Of a stretch of 64,000 nucleotides of DNA, positions 33,784-42,275 are shown in pieces. The stretch's first letter is position 1; each line of letters opens with the position of its first letter. A program made the translations under genes and the position numbers. The stretch is from assembly GCF_011602485.2 (NCBI RefSeq), contig NZ_CP050022.2:1818001-1882000 (forward strand), written 5' to 3'. Below the pieces are notes generated by a model. That model worked only from the letters and a program-made list of their open reading frames with translations, was not told where the DNA came from and did not search any database. The DNA is from Bradyrhizobium sp. 1(2017) (GTDB lineage: Bacteria; Pseudomonadota; Alphaproteobacteria; Rhizobiales; Xanthobacteraceae).

Positions 33784-34737
33784 TCAGCGCGATGTGCCTG
33801 GGGCGGTTTGCGCGGGAGCGATCCATTCGACCCCGGGTGCCTGTGTCTGACGCAGGATGGTCCCGACAAACCCGGTAAGCAGATCTCGTACTGCCTCGGC
33901 GGCATTGGTCAAAGGAAAATTGCCGGACGAGATCATGGAGCAAGTGAGATAGACAGGTGGCTCGATCGCCTCGGGCTCGCCGAGGTCGTCCCCCGACATG
34001 TCGGAAAGATCGCCCTTTGGCAGTACCGAGCCGCCCACGCCCGCCCGCACGGCGGCAATGATGTTTGCCACGACGTCGGCCTCCATCACGACGTTCGGCG
34101 AGAGCATCGCTGCCGCAAAAACTCGATCGAGCGCGGTGCGCGTGATGTTCGGGGAAGGCGGCAGGATAAGCGGCAGCGATGCAAGGTCGACGAGCTGTAT
34201 CGGTTTGCCTTTCGATGCCGCGCGATGGCGAACCAGAAACAGCCGCTGTTTGAACAGCGGTGTGCGTGCGACCGTCGGGACGAATTCGTCCTCCAGCACC
34301 AGGCCGAGGTCGAGCTCATGCTCGGTGACGCGCCGCTTGATCGTTGGACTGTCGGAGACCGCCATCCTGAGGACGACATCGGGAAGAGACGTCTTGCATC
34401 GCTCCATGAATGCCATTGGCGCCGTCGTCAGGAAGGTCGACGACATCCCGAGCCGCACAATCCCCTTCGTCTGCCCGGTACCAGATCGCACGATGCCGGG
34501 GAGCTGCTGCAGTCGTCTCAGGATGGAGGATGCCTCCCGGTAGAGGACCTCGCCGGCGGCGGTCGGGCGAACGCCGCGTGCGCTGCGCAGGAGCAGGCTC
34601 ACGCCAAGCTGCTCTTCGAGTTGCGCGATCTGCTGGCTTAGCGCCGGCTGCGCGACGTGGATCGTGGATGCCGCGCGAGAGAAGCTGCCCGCGTCAACCA
34701 CGCTGACGAAATAATGCAGGTGACGGTACTGCATCAT
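33784..34737 (-). CDS. LysR-type regulator (second of a tandem paralogous pair)
   Basis: 317 residues from ATG at 34737; the frame upstream (to 35133) overlaps the other LysR gene. N-terminal HTH: MMQYRHLHYFVSVVDAGSFSRAASTIHVAQPALSQQIAQLEEQLGVSLLLRSARGVRPTAAGEV pattern, followed by a LysR effector domain. The start overlaps the stop of the upstream LysR gene (ATGA), so the two are one transcript. The two share long stretches (e.g. HVAQPALSQQI, GVRPTAAGE, SSGxFPLTxAxEAV), showing duplication. The effector domain is a nitrogen-assimilation-control-like fold with unknown ligand. Confidence 0.9.
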   Translation of the reverse strand: MMQYRHLHYFVSVVDAGSFSRAASTIHVAQPALSQQIAQLEEQLGVSLLLRSARGVRPTAAGEVLYREASSILRRLQQLPGIVRSGTGQTKGIVRLGMSSTFLTTAPMAFMERCKTSLPDVVLRMAVSDSPTIKRRVTEHELDLGLVLEDEFVPTVARTPLFKQRLFLVRHRAASKGKPIQLVDLASLPLILPPSPNITRTALDRVFAAAMLSPNVVMEADVVANIIAAVRAGVGGSVLPKGDLSDMSGDDLGEPEAIEPPVYLTCSMISSGNFPLTNAAEAVRDLLTGFVGTILRQTQAPGVEWIAPAQTAPGTSR

Positions 34738-35657
34738 GCGATCAGTTCCGTGCCGGGCCGCGTGTTCCCCGCGATCTGGTCTTTCATGAAGCGGATCAAG
34801 ACGTTCTTCACGGCTTCGCCGGCGTGCGTCAGCGGGAAATCGCCGGAAGAAACCAGCGAGCATGTCAGGAATATCGGCGGCTCGATGAGCAGCGGTTCGG
34901 CGAACGCACCCGGATAGACGTTCTCGAACGTCCCGGCGTTGAAGATGGAGCTTCCGACCCCCGAGCGTACCGCAGACAGCTCGCTGAGCGCGGCATCGGT
35001 CTCGGCGATGATGTTTGGCGTGAGCTTCGCCTCCGCAAAGGCGCGGTCGATGACGATGCGCCGGTGCTTGGGAAGTGGCGGCAGCACGAGCGGCAATTTT
35101 GCGACCTGCTCGAGCGAGATCGTGCCTCGGCACTCTGCCAGACGCTCACGTGTCACCAGGTAGAGACGTTGCCGGTAAAGGGGATGGCGTGAGAAGTTTG
35201 GCACGAAGTGATCTTCGAATACGACGGCCAAGTCGAGTGTTTGCGCCTCGATTCGGGCTTGAAGCAGGTCGCTGTCGCCGTCCGAGAATTTCAGCGTTAC
35301 TTTCGGGAGGGCCTTCTTGCATGCGGCCACGGCCGGACCGGCAAGGGCGCCCGCGATCGCCACCGTCATTCCGAAGTTGACGATACCCTCGACGTCACCG
35401 GAGCTCGACCGCACAATTCCGGGAAGCTGCTCGAGCTGACGCAGGATTTCGGTGGCCTCGCAAAACACGATCTCGCCGGCGGCTGTGGGACGTACGCCGC
35501 GCGAACTTCGCTCCAGCAAGGCAATCCCGAGTCGCTCTTCAAGCTCCCCGATCTGCTGACTGAGCGCAGGTTGCGCCACATGGATTTCTGCGGCGGCGCG
35601 CGAAAAGCTGCCGGCTTCGACCACCTTCACGAAATAGCGCAGATGACGAAACTGCAT
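34734..35657 (-). CDS. LysR-type regulator (first of a tandem paralogous pair)
   Basis: 307 residues from ATG at 35657 (MQFRHLRYFVKVVEAGSFSRAA). HTH and linker helix match LysR (HVAQPALSQQIGELEERLGIALLERSSRGVRPT), then an effector domain ending in PRPGTELIA. No target operon lies next to either copy: the upstream 35658-36217 region holds no clear gene and the downstream neighbour is a convergent cyclase. Perhaps they control a distant locus or each other. Confidence 0.9.
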   Translation of the reverse strand: MQFRHLRYFVKVVEAGSFSRAAAEIHVAQPALSQQIGELEERLGIALLERSSRGVRPTAAGEIVFCEATEILRQLEQLPGIVRSSSGDVEGIVNFGMTVAIAGALAGPAVAACKKALPKVTLKFSDGDSDLLQARIEAQTLDLAVVFEDHFVPNFSRHPLYRQRLYLVTRERLAECRGTISLEQVAKLPLVLPPLPKHRRIVIDRAFAEAKLTPNIIAETDAALSELSAVRSGVGSSIFNAGTFENVYPGAFAEPLLIEPPIFLTCSLVSSGDFPLTHAGEAVKNVLIRFMKDQIAGNTRPGTELIA

Positions 35658-36217
35658 GACCGCGTGCCGCCCCGACCGCTCTCCCAGCTGGCTCGAAAAC
35701 CGTCCGTCCCGTCCGACTGCGGAGCCGCCGATCCGCAATATTGCACGCAGCGGGCGAGCCGGCACCTGCAAAGTTGTCGCGACAATGCAAGAGGTTACGG
35801 GGAGGATGCAAATTTTCGGCTTGCCGCGGCAGAACGCCGATCAGCGCCTTGGCCAACTGCGCGATGGCGGCATGGCGGACTTGGTCGAGCGAGGCTCCGA
35901 AAGGTTCAATCGAGACCATCACGAACGCTTGTCGGCCTGATCGGCCATATTAGCCGCCGATACCTCTATATCGAGGCCATATTTGTTTTCGATGGCGGTC
36001 TGGATCATTGATCCGCCCGCGCTGGCGACGATCCACCGGGCTGCCCCGTCGTCCCGATCCGTGCCGCGGCGCTTTGCAAAATCATCTTCTTCCAGAGCCG
36101 CCAACACTTGGTCTGTCTCAAAGGTTCAATGTCCCTACGCGGGTTTGCCGCGACGAGCGGCAATTCGCGATCCGTCATTTCAACGGTCCCCCACATGAGC
36201 AAAAAAGGAGAATTCTT
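35658..36217. other. Intergenic region with no supportable gene
   Basis: About 560 bases. Several short frames exist; the most protein-like is a minus-strand fragment near 35919-36107 (a segment reading GGSMIQTAIENKYGLDIEV), but it has no domain I recognise and no good start. It might be a decayed gene. The next gene's ribosome site AAGGAG (36205-36210) is at the right edge. Confidence 0.4.
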
Positions 36218-36499
36218 ATGCGTAAAACCTGCCTCTCTGCCGCCGCCGTCATTGCGGTTGTCCTCGCTACGGCGCTTGCCGGCGCACAGCCAGCAGCGGC
36301 GCGAGATGGCTGCGGTGCCAATCGGTATCGCGGGCCGGGTGGCGCCTGCCACTGGTTCGGCCGCGGCCCCTATCCGAACGGCTTCTATGGCCCGCGCATG
36401 GCTTCAAACGGCTGCCCTCCTGGCTATTGGCACGGTCCGTGGGGGCATTGCCGCGATACGCCTTATCACGGCCGACTCCCTGGCGGTGGCTGGCAATAA
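36218..36499 (+). CDS. Small secreted Gly/Cys-rich protein (GCG_CRPN-like)
   Basis: 93 residues with a strong ribosome site AAGGAG (36205-36210) and ATG at 36218. Signal peptide MRKTCLSAAAVIAVVLATALAGA... ends AAA before RDGCG. The mature part is rich in Gly, Pro, Cys, Tyr and Trp (GCGANRYRGPGGACHWFGRG, ... NGCPPGYWHGPWGHCRDTP), resembling the GCG_CRPN prefix family of small exported proteins in rhizobia. Disulfides in the periplasm or outside the cell are likely. Function unknown. Confidence 0.75.
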   Translation: MRKTCLSAAAVIAVVLATALAGAQPAAARDGCGANRYRGPGGACHWFGRGPYPNGFYGPRMASNGCPPGYWHGPWGHCRDTPYHGRLPGGGWQ

Positions 36500-36512
36500 G
36501 CAGTCCAGCGTC

Positions 36513-36842
36513 ATGTCCAATCGGATAGCCGTCAGAGCGCGCAGCGACAGCCTGTCGTCGCATATCCTGCCGGTATCGGGAACGATGATCGGGGTCTGCA
36601 CGACCCTGATCGGCCTCGTGAAGATCGCAACCCTCAAGCACGGCACGTCGCATGTCGACCAGTACGCTGCATTGGTCGCCGTGACGTTCCTGGCGAGCGC
36701 GATGACGTCATACCTGTCGATCCGCTGGTCGGATCGGGCGCAATTGAGCACCCGCATCGAGCGGCTGGCCGACGTCATCTTCCTTTGCGGTCTGGCTGGC
36801 ATCACGCTCGTCGCAACCTTGTTCGCGTACGAGGTGATCTAG
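36513..36842 (+). CDS. Small multi-spanning membrane protein, 109 aa
   Basis: Three hydrophobic segments: LSSHILPVSGTMIGVCTTLIGLV (about 13-36), AALVAVTFLASAMTSYLSI (about 51-70) and ADVIFLCGLAGITLVATLFAY (about 86-106), separated by short charged loops. It starts at ATG 36513, fourteen bases after the secreted Gly/Cys-rich gene. No family recognised; the pattern suits a small inner-membrane protein. Confidence 0.65.
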   Translation: MSNRIAVRARSDSLSSHILPVSGTMIGVCTTLIGLVKIATLKHGTSHVDQYAALVAVTFLASAMTSYLSIRWSDRAQLSTRIERLADVIFLCGLAGITLVATLFAYEVI

Positions 36843-36924
36843 TTTCGCATTTGCGCGTCAACGCATGGGCATCGAACCGATGCACAGGGGCGAAAGCCGG
36901 CGCGGTCATTCAATGGAGAGAACG

Positions 36925-37203
36925 ATGTTTCGGAATTCAATCAAGATTTTGAGCGCGGCGCTCGTGATGATTGCGATCGACGGCGGAGCGGCCTTTGCCC
37001 AGGGCACGATGCAGCAACAGGATGCTTGCCGCCCGGACGTATTCCGGCTCTGCGGCAGTTACATCCCGAATGTGGGCGCGATCGTCGCCTGTCTGCGCGG
37101 CAATGAGCCGAGGCTGAGCGAGGCGTGCCACCAGGTCATGTTCTCTGACGGGAACCAACAGTACCAGCAGGCAGCGCGGATGCGCGCCGGAGACGACCGG
37201 TAA
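36925..37203 (+). CDS. Cysteine-rich repeat periplasmic protein
   Basis: 92 residues from ATG at 36925, chosen because GGAGAG sits at 36915-36920; the frame extends to 36865. Signal peptide FRNSIKILSAALVMIAIDGGAAFA. The mature segment DACRPDVFRLCGSYIPNVGAIVACLRGNEPRLSEACHQVM is the four-Cys repeat of the Cys-rich GLG1-type family seen in small exported alphaproteobacterial proteins. Role unknown. Confidence 0.8.
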   Translation: MFRNSIKILSAALVMIAIDGGAAFAQGTMQQQDACRPDVFRLCGSYIPNVGAIVACLRGNEPRLSEACHQVMFSDGNQQYQQAARMRAGDDR

Positions 37204-37248
37204 TGCCGGGACCGGCATCTGTTCAAACCCCGATCTCATGAGGCGACC

Positions 37249-38484
37249 ATGTCTGCTTCCACCAGCGCCGGAAAGTCGCGGCTAACGCGTTGCCTTGCAG
37301 CCGTCGTGTGCTTGGCGACATTGATGTTCCGGGCAAGCGATGCCGGCGCGCAAACGCCGTTCTATCGCGCAACGCCACAAGAACTCGACGGGCCACCCGG
37401 TTCGCTGATCCGTTCCGAGCCGATGGCGTTTGCTCCCGCAGGCGCGCAGGCGTACCGGGTGCTCTATCGTTCGGTCGGTATGCAGGGCGAGCCGATCGCC
37501 GTGTCCGGCGTCATCGTCGTCCCGCCCGGACCCGCACCTGCGGGCGGTCGGCCGATCGTGGCTTGGGCGCACCCGACCACCGGTGTGGTGCCGCATTGCG
37601 CGCCCTCGCTCGCGATCTTCGTTTTCCAGCAGATGGCCGGGCTGCGCCGGCTGATCGAGCAGGGCGCCGTCGTGGCGGCCACCGATTATCCGGGGTTGGG
37701 CACCGCAGGTCCGCATCCTTATCTCGTCGGAGCCAGCGAGGCGCGGGCGGCGATCGACTCGGTGCGGGCGGCGCGCACCCTGCCTGACGTCGGCGACGGC
37801 AACAGCTTTGCCGTATGGGGTCATTCGCAGGGCGGCCAGGCGTCGCTCTATACGGGCCTGATCGCGAACACCTACGCGCCAGAGCTTCGACTCGTTGGTG
37901 TTGCGGCCGCCGCGCCTGCAACGTCCCTCGTGACGTTGATGGGAGACGACTTCAAGAGTGCGGGCGGCAAGAATCTGACCGCGATGACGTTGTGGTCGTG
38001 GTCGCGGGTGTACGGCGCACCGATCGATCGCGTCGTGCTGCCTGAGGCGATGCCGACGATCGACCGGCTTTCGAACGAGTGCATTGAATCGGTTTTCGAC
38101 ATCCTGGAGCGCCGGAAGACCGAGAAGCCGCTTGAGCAGCAGTTCCTGTCGGTGCCGAACATCGCTGCCGTGCAGCCCTGGCGGTCGCTGGCCATGCGCA
38201 ACAGCCCGGGCACGCTGCCGCCGACGATTCCTCTGTTTCTCGCCCAGGGCACCGCGGACAACATCGTCCGGCCGGAGGTCACGCGAAGCTACATGCAGCG
38301 CCAATGCACGGCGGGCGGCAAGGTCTCCATGATGTGGGTGCCCGGCGTGGGTCATGGATTCATCGCGCGGGATAGCGCGGATGCCGCGGTGGCCTGGATG
38401 ATGGACCGATTCGCGGGACGCCCCGCACCGAGCGATTGCGGCAAGTCGGTTGCCGACGCCGCGGCGGTCGAGGCCGCGCAATAG
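37249..38484 (+). CDS. Secreted alpha/beta-hydrolase of the secretory lipase family
   Basis: 411 residues. Signal peptide (RLTRCLAAVVCLATLMFRASDAGA, about 11-35). The alpha/beta-hydrolase nucleophile elbow is WGHSQGG with the serine in the middle; TDYPGLG lies in the oxyanion region, ADNIVRPEVTRSY holds the acid, and PGVGHGF the catalytic His. This is the LIP secretory-lipase family, esterases acting on lipids or soluble esters outside the cytoplasm. It precedes the DUF4403 gene by about 50 bases on the same strand. Confidence 0.88.
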   Translation: MSASTSAGKSRLTRCLAAVVCLATLMFRASDAGAQTPFYRATPQELDGPPGSLIRSEPMAFAPAGAQAYRVLYRSVGMQGEPIAVSGVIVVPPGPAPAGGRPIVAWAHPTTGVVPHCAPSLAIFVFQQMAGLRRLIEQGAVVAATDYPGLGTAGPHPYLVGASEARAAIDSVRAARTLPDVGDGNSFAVWGHSQGGQASLYTGLIANTYAPELRLVGVAAAAPATSLVTLMGDDFKSAGGKNLTAMTLWSWSRVYGAPIDRVVLPEAMPTIDRLSNECIESVFDILERRKTEKPLEQQFLSVPNIAAVQPWRSLAMRNSPGTLPPTIPLFLAQGTADNIVRPEVTRSYMQRQCTAGGKVSMMWVPGVGHGFIARDSADAAVAWMMDRFAGRPAPSDCGKSVADAAAVEAAQ

Positions 38485-38533
38485 ATTTTCCAATTGTATC
38501 AAGAATTGCACACGAGAAAATCGAGGTTTAATC

Positions 38534-39976
38534 ATGAATTCCGTTTCGACGATACGCGTTCGGCGTGGACAATCCGCATTGCGCTGCTCGGCAGCTCTCA
38601 GCGGTCTTACCCTGCTCGGACTTTTCGGGCTCTGCTTCGCGGCAAACGCGGCGGACAAGCCGCCGCTGGCGCCTGACGTCGCAGCGCCTTTCAGCACGAA
38701 TTCGCGGCTTTCGGCGTCGCTCGAATTCAGTCTCCCGGCGCTTGCCGCCGATATCGAGCGGGATATCCCGCGCCGGCTTGCCAGTATCGATGAGCGCATC
38801 AGTTGCGTGCATCGCCGCGTGCTGTTCTGGAAGGTCAATGCCAATTGCGATGTGTGGGGCTATGTCGAGCGATCCGGTCCGGTGTCTCTATATGGCCGTG
38901 GCGACCGCGTTTATGGATCGGTGCCGATCTACGGCGCGTTGGAGGGGCAGGGGGCCAACCGCTTCACCGCGCGTATTCATGGGGAGACCGAGGCCAGCGC
39001 CACGATCGAGGCTTCGGCACGTCCGCGGCTTGGTCAAGACTGGTCGCTGGATCTGGATTTCAGCGACGGCTTCCGGTGGAGCGAGCCGCCGGTTCTGCAG
39101 GTGATGGGCCGGGAAATTCCGCTGGCCAAATATGCCGAGCCGAGGATCAGATCTGAACTGGGCACGGTGAGGTCGCGCGCGCTGACGGCAGCGCGCCGCC
39201 TCGATCTGCGCGACAAGGCAGCAACGGCCTGGCGGCATGCGTTCGAGCCGATCGCGCTTTCGGACAGTCCGGCCATCTCACTGCAAATGGCGCCGCAGAG
39301 CGTTTCCTTCGCCGGGATGCAGGCCGGCTCACGGACGTTGCGCGGATCCATCGAATTGTCCGGAACCGCGCAAACGGTGATCGGTCAGGACCGGCCGGCG
39401 GTAACCGCAACGGAATTGCCGCCGCTCGGTCAGAGTGTCGACGCGCCCGGCGCTTTCGACGTCATTTTGCCGGTGCAGATCGGCTACGGCGTGCTGAAGG
39501 ACCGGCTGATGCAGGCGGTGCTGGCGATGCCGCCCGTGGCGGGTCTCGCGGTTCGGGAAGTCGACCTATATCCGTCATCGGGCAAACTCGTCGTCGGCCT
39601 GCGCGTCGCTGGAACTGCCGACACCGGCCCTGATGCGGGAAGATGGGTCTACCTCTCCGGCGCGGTCCAGGCCGATGCCGACGGTCGCATGATCCGGCTG
39701 TCCAGCCTCGATGTCGTGACCAGCGACGAAGGTCTGTCTGCGCTGGTCGATCCCATCGCGACCCAACTCGGGTCGAAGATGAATGTCGATTACGGCGTCG
39801 CCTACGACAATCTGCTGGCTGCGGCCAACACGAAGCTGAACAGGCCGTTGAAGGACGGTTTCCGGATGGAGGGAAATCTCGCGTCCGCCAGACTGGAGAA
39901 CGTGTCGCTGCTCGCCGATGGCGTGGTGATCGCGGTACGTGCCAGCGGCGAACTCAAGATCCTGTACGGCATGTGA
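38534..39976 (+). CDS. DUF4403 family periplasmic protein
   Basis: 480 residues from ATG at 38534; signal peptide MNSVSTIRVRRGQSALRCSAALSGLTLLG... ends ANAAD. The long beta-rich mature protein (SLEFSLPALAADIERDIPRRLASIDERISC, ... SGKLVVGLRVAG, DGVVIAVRASGELKILYGM) matches the DUF4403 family, a lipid-binding (TULIP/SMP-like) candidate family exported to the periplasm or membrane surface. Lies between the lipase and the exbB operon; a shared role with either is not established. Confidence 0.8.
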   Translation: MNSVSTIRVRRGQSALRCSAALSGLTLLGLFGLCFAANAADKPPLAPDVAAPFSTNSRLSASLEFSLPALAADIERDIPRRLASIDERISCVHRRVLFWKVNANCDVWGYVERSGPVSLYGRGDRVYGSVPIYGALEGQGANRFTARIHGETEASATIEASARPRLGQDWSLDLDFSDGFRWSEPPVLQVMGREIPLAKYAEPRIRSELGTVRSRALTAARRLDLRDKAATAWRHAFEPIALSDSPAISLQMAPQSVSFAGMQAGSRTLRGSIELSGTAQTVIGQDRPAVTATELPPLGQSVDAPGAFDVILPVQIGYGVLKDRLMQAVLAMPPVAGLAVREVDLYPSSGKLVVGLRVAGTADTGPDAGRWVYLSGAVQADADGRMIRLSSLDVVTSDEGLSALVDPIATQLGSKMNVDYGVAYDNLLAAANTKLNRPLKDGFRMEGNLASARLENVSLLADGVVIAVRASGELKILYGM

Positions 39977-40100
39977 GGCCTGAGCAGATGCCCCGGCGAT
40001 AGCCGCGGCGTGGATTCGGCTCCGAGCACCGGTTCGCCACGATACAGGTCGACGAGGTCCGGAAAAAGGCGCGATTCATGCCGTTTCTGGCCGCGAATCC

Positions 40101-40112
40101 TAGCATTTGCAG
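40101..40112. promoter_or_regulatory. Degenerate MntR-like half-site cluster upstream of exbB
   Basis: TAGCATTTGCAG shares the TAGC-N4-GC pattern with the stronger palindrome upstream of the TonB-dependent receptor. It lies close to the better match at 40118-40133. Weak on its own. Confidence 0.3.
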
Positions 40113-40117
40113 CAAGA

Positions 40118-40133
40118 CGTAGGTGATGCTACA
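40118..40133. promoter_or_regulatory. Candidate MntR-type operator upstream of exbB-exbD-tonB
   Basis: CGTAGGTGATGCTACA contains TAGG-N4-GCTA, one base off the TAGC-N4-GCTA core of the enterobacterial MntR operator and similar to the perfect palindrome at 45527-45542 in front of the receptor gene. It sits about 45 bases before the exbB start, a normal operator distance. Confidence 0.45.
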
Positions 40134-40179
40134 TAATAAAGCGTAGGCACCTGGCTGAACTGCTGAAAGGCTGAATTCG

Positions 40180-41037
<858 letters not shown>

Positions 41038-41041
41038 GCCG

Positions 41042-41467
41042 ATGGCGATCAATCTCAATCAGGCCGGCGGCGACCTCGCCGAGGTCAATGACATCAACGT
41101 GACGCCGTTCATCGACGTCATCCTCGTGCTTCTGATCATCTTCATGGTCGCTGCGCCGCTTGCGACGGTCGACATTGCCGTCGACCTGCCGGCGTCGAAT
41201 GCCCAGCCGCATCCGCGTCCGGACAAGCCGGTCTATCTCACGGTGAAGCCGGATCTCTCCTTGTCGGTCGGCGAGGAGACGGTCAGCCGCGCCGCGCTCG
41301 CCGGCGCGCTCGATGCCGCCACCAACGGCCAGAAGGATGCGCGAATTTTTCTTCGCGGCGACAAGATGGTTCCCTACGGCGAGATCATGCGGGTCATGAA
41401 CGGACTGCGTACGGCCGGTTATCTCAAGGTTGCGCTGGTCGGGCTGGAGCAAACGTCCGAACCATGA
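41042..41467 (+). CDS. exbD: ExbD, TonB-system proton-channel subunit
   Basis: 141 residues starting at ATG 41042. One TM helix containing the essential Asp: DINVTPFIDVILVLLIIFMVAAPL (about 17-40), where the D of FIDV carries protons. The periplasmic domain follows (VDIAVDLPAS ... KVALVGLEQT). Its stop overlaps tonB (ATGA at 41464-41467). Confidence 0.96.
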   Translation: MAINLNQAGGDLAEVNDINVTPFIDVILVLLIIFMVAAPLATVDIAVDLPASNAQPHPRPDKPVYLTVKPDLSLSVGEETVSRAALAGALDAATNGQKDARIFLRGDKMVPYGEIMRVMNGLRTAGYLKVALVGLEQTSEP

Positions 41468-42216
41468 AGCGTCTCGCCGCCGAAGATGCGTCGGACCTGA
41501 AACGCTGGACGTTCAGCAGCCTCGCCGTTCTGACCATGTACAGTGCGCTGGCGGCTTCGCTTGCGACGTGGCAACGGCCCGACGATCTCGATCCCGCCGA
41601 GCCGGCGGGCGCCGTGGTGGTCGACCTTGCGCCGCTGTCCGCCGCCCCGTCGACCACGCCGTCCGACATTCCGCCCGGGCCGGAGCAGGTGATGTCCGAG
41701 GCGCGCCCCGAGGCGAAGCCGGAGGTCGCGCAGCCCGACGATGCGCCCGAGCTTCCGCAGGCCGCCAATCCGGAGGCCGTCGTCGATGCGCGAACCAGGG
41801 CGCTGCCGGATGCCGCGCCGGAGCAACAGGCCGCTGCGGCGACATCGGCGCCGCCGGCGGTGTCGGAGCGCATCGCGCCGGTGGCCGCGGCACCGATCCA
41901 GGGTCAGCCGAGCCAGAAGGATTCGCAGGCGGTCGCGACCTGGCGTTCGCAGATCCAGGCGCTGGTCGAACGCAACAAGCGCTATCCCGAAGTCGCTCGC
42001 TCCCGCCGCGATCAGGGCATCGCGCAAGTCCGTTTCACCCTGGACCGCAACGGGATCGTAGGTGAGGCGCGCGTGATCCAGAGCTCGGGCTCGGACGCGC
42101 TGGATGGCGAAGCCGTTGCATTGCTCAAACGCGCGCAACCGTTTCCCGCTCCGCCCGACACCGTTGTCGGCGATGTCGTGGTGGTCAGGCTGCCGATCCG
42201 GTTCACCGTCAAGTAA
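41464..42216 (+). CDS. tonB: TonB family energy transducer
   Basis: 250 residues. N-terminal TM anchor LKRWTFSSLAVLTMYSALAASLATW (about 12-36), a Pro/Ala/Glu-rich periplasmic linker (about 45-155), and the C-terminal TonB box-binding domain (SQIQALVERNKRYPEVARSRRDQGIAQVRFTLDRNG ... VVRLPIRFTV). Ends about 60 bases from the convergent receptor gene, the likely client. Confidence 0.93.
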   Translation: MKRLAAEDASDLKRWTFSSLAVLTMYSALAASLATWQRPDDLDPAEPAGAVVVDLAPLSAAPSTTPSDIPPGPEQVMSEARPEAKPEVAQPDDAPELPQAANPEAVVDARTRALPDAAPEQQAAAATSAPPAVSERIAPVAAAPIQGQPSQKDSQAVATWRSQIQALVERNKRYPEVARSRRDQGIAQVRFTLDRNGIVGEARVIQSSGSDALDGEAVALLKRAQPFPAPPDTVVGDVVVVRLPIRFTVK

Positions 42217-42275
42217 GGGCGGCGCTCCGTTACGCGCATCGCTTGGCCCGGGATGAATTGTCGCCTTGGAGGAAT

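Noticed and set aside
35919..36107. Minus-strand 62-codon frame between the LysR pair and the secreted protein
   Set aside because: One segment looks protein-like but start, length and family support are lacking; kept as a note, not a gene.
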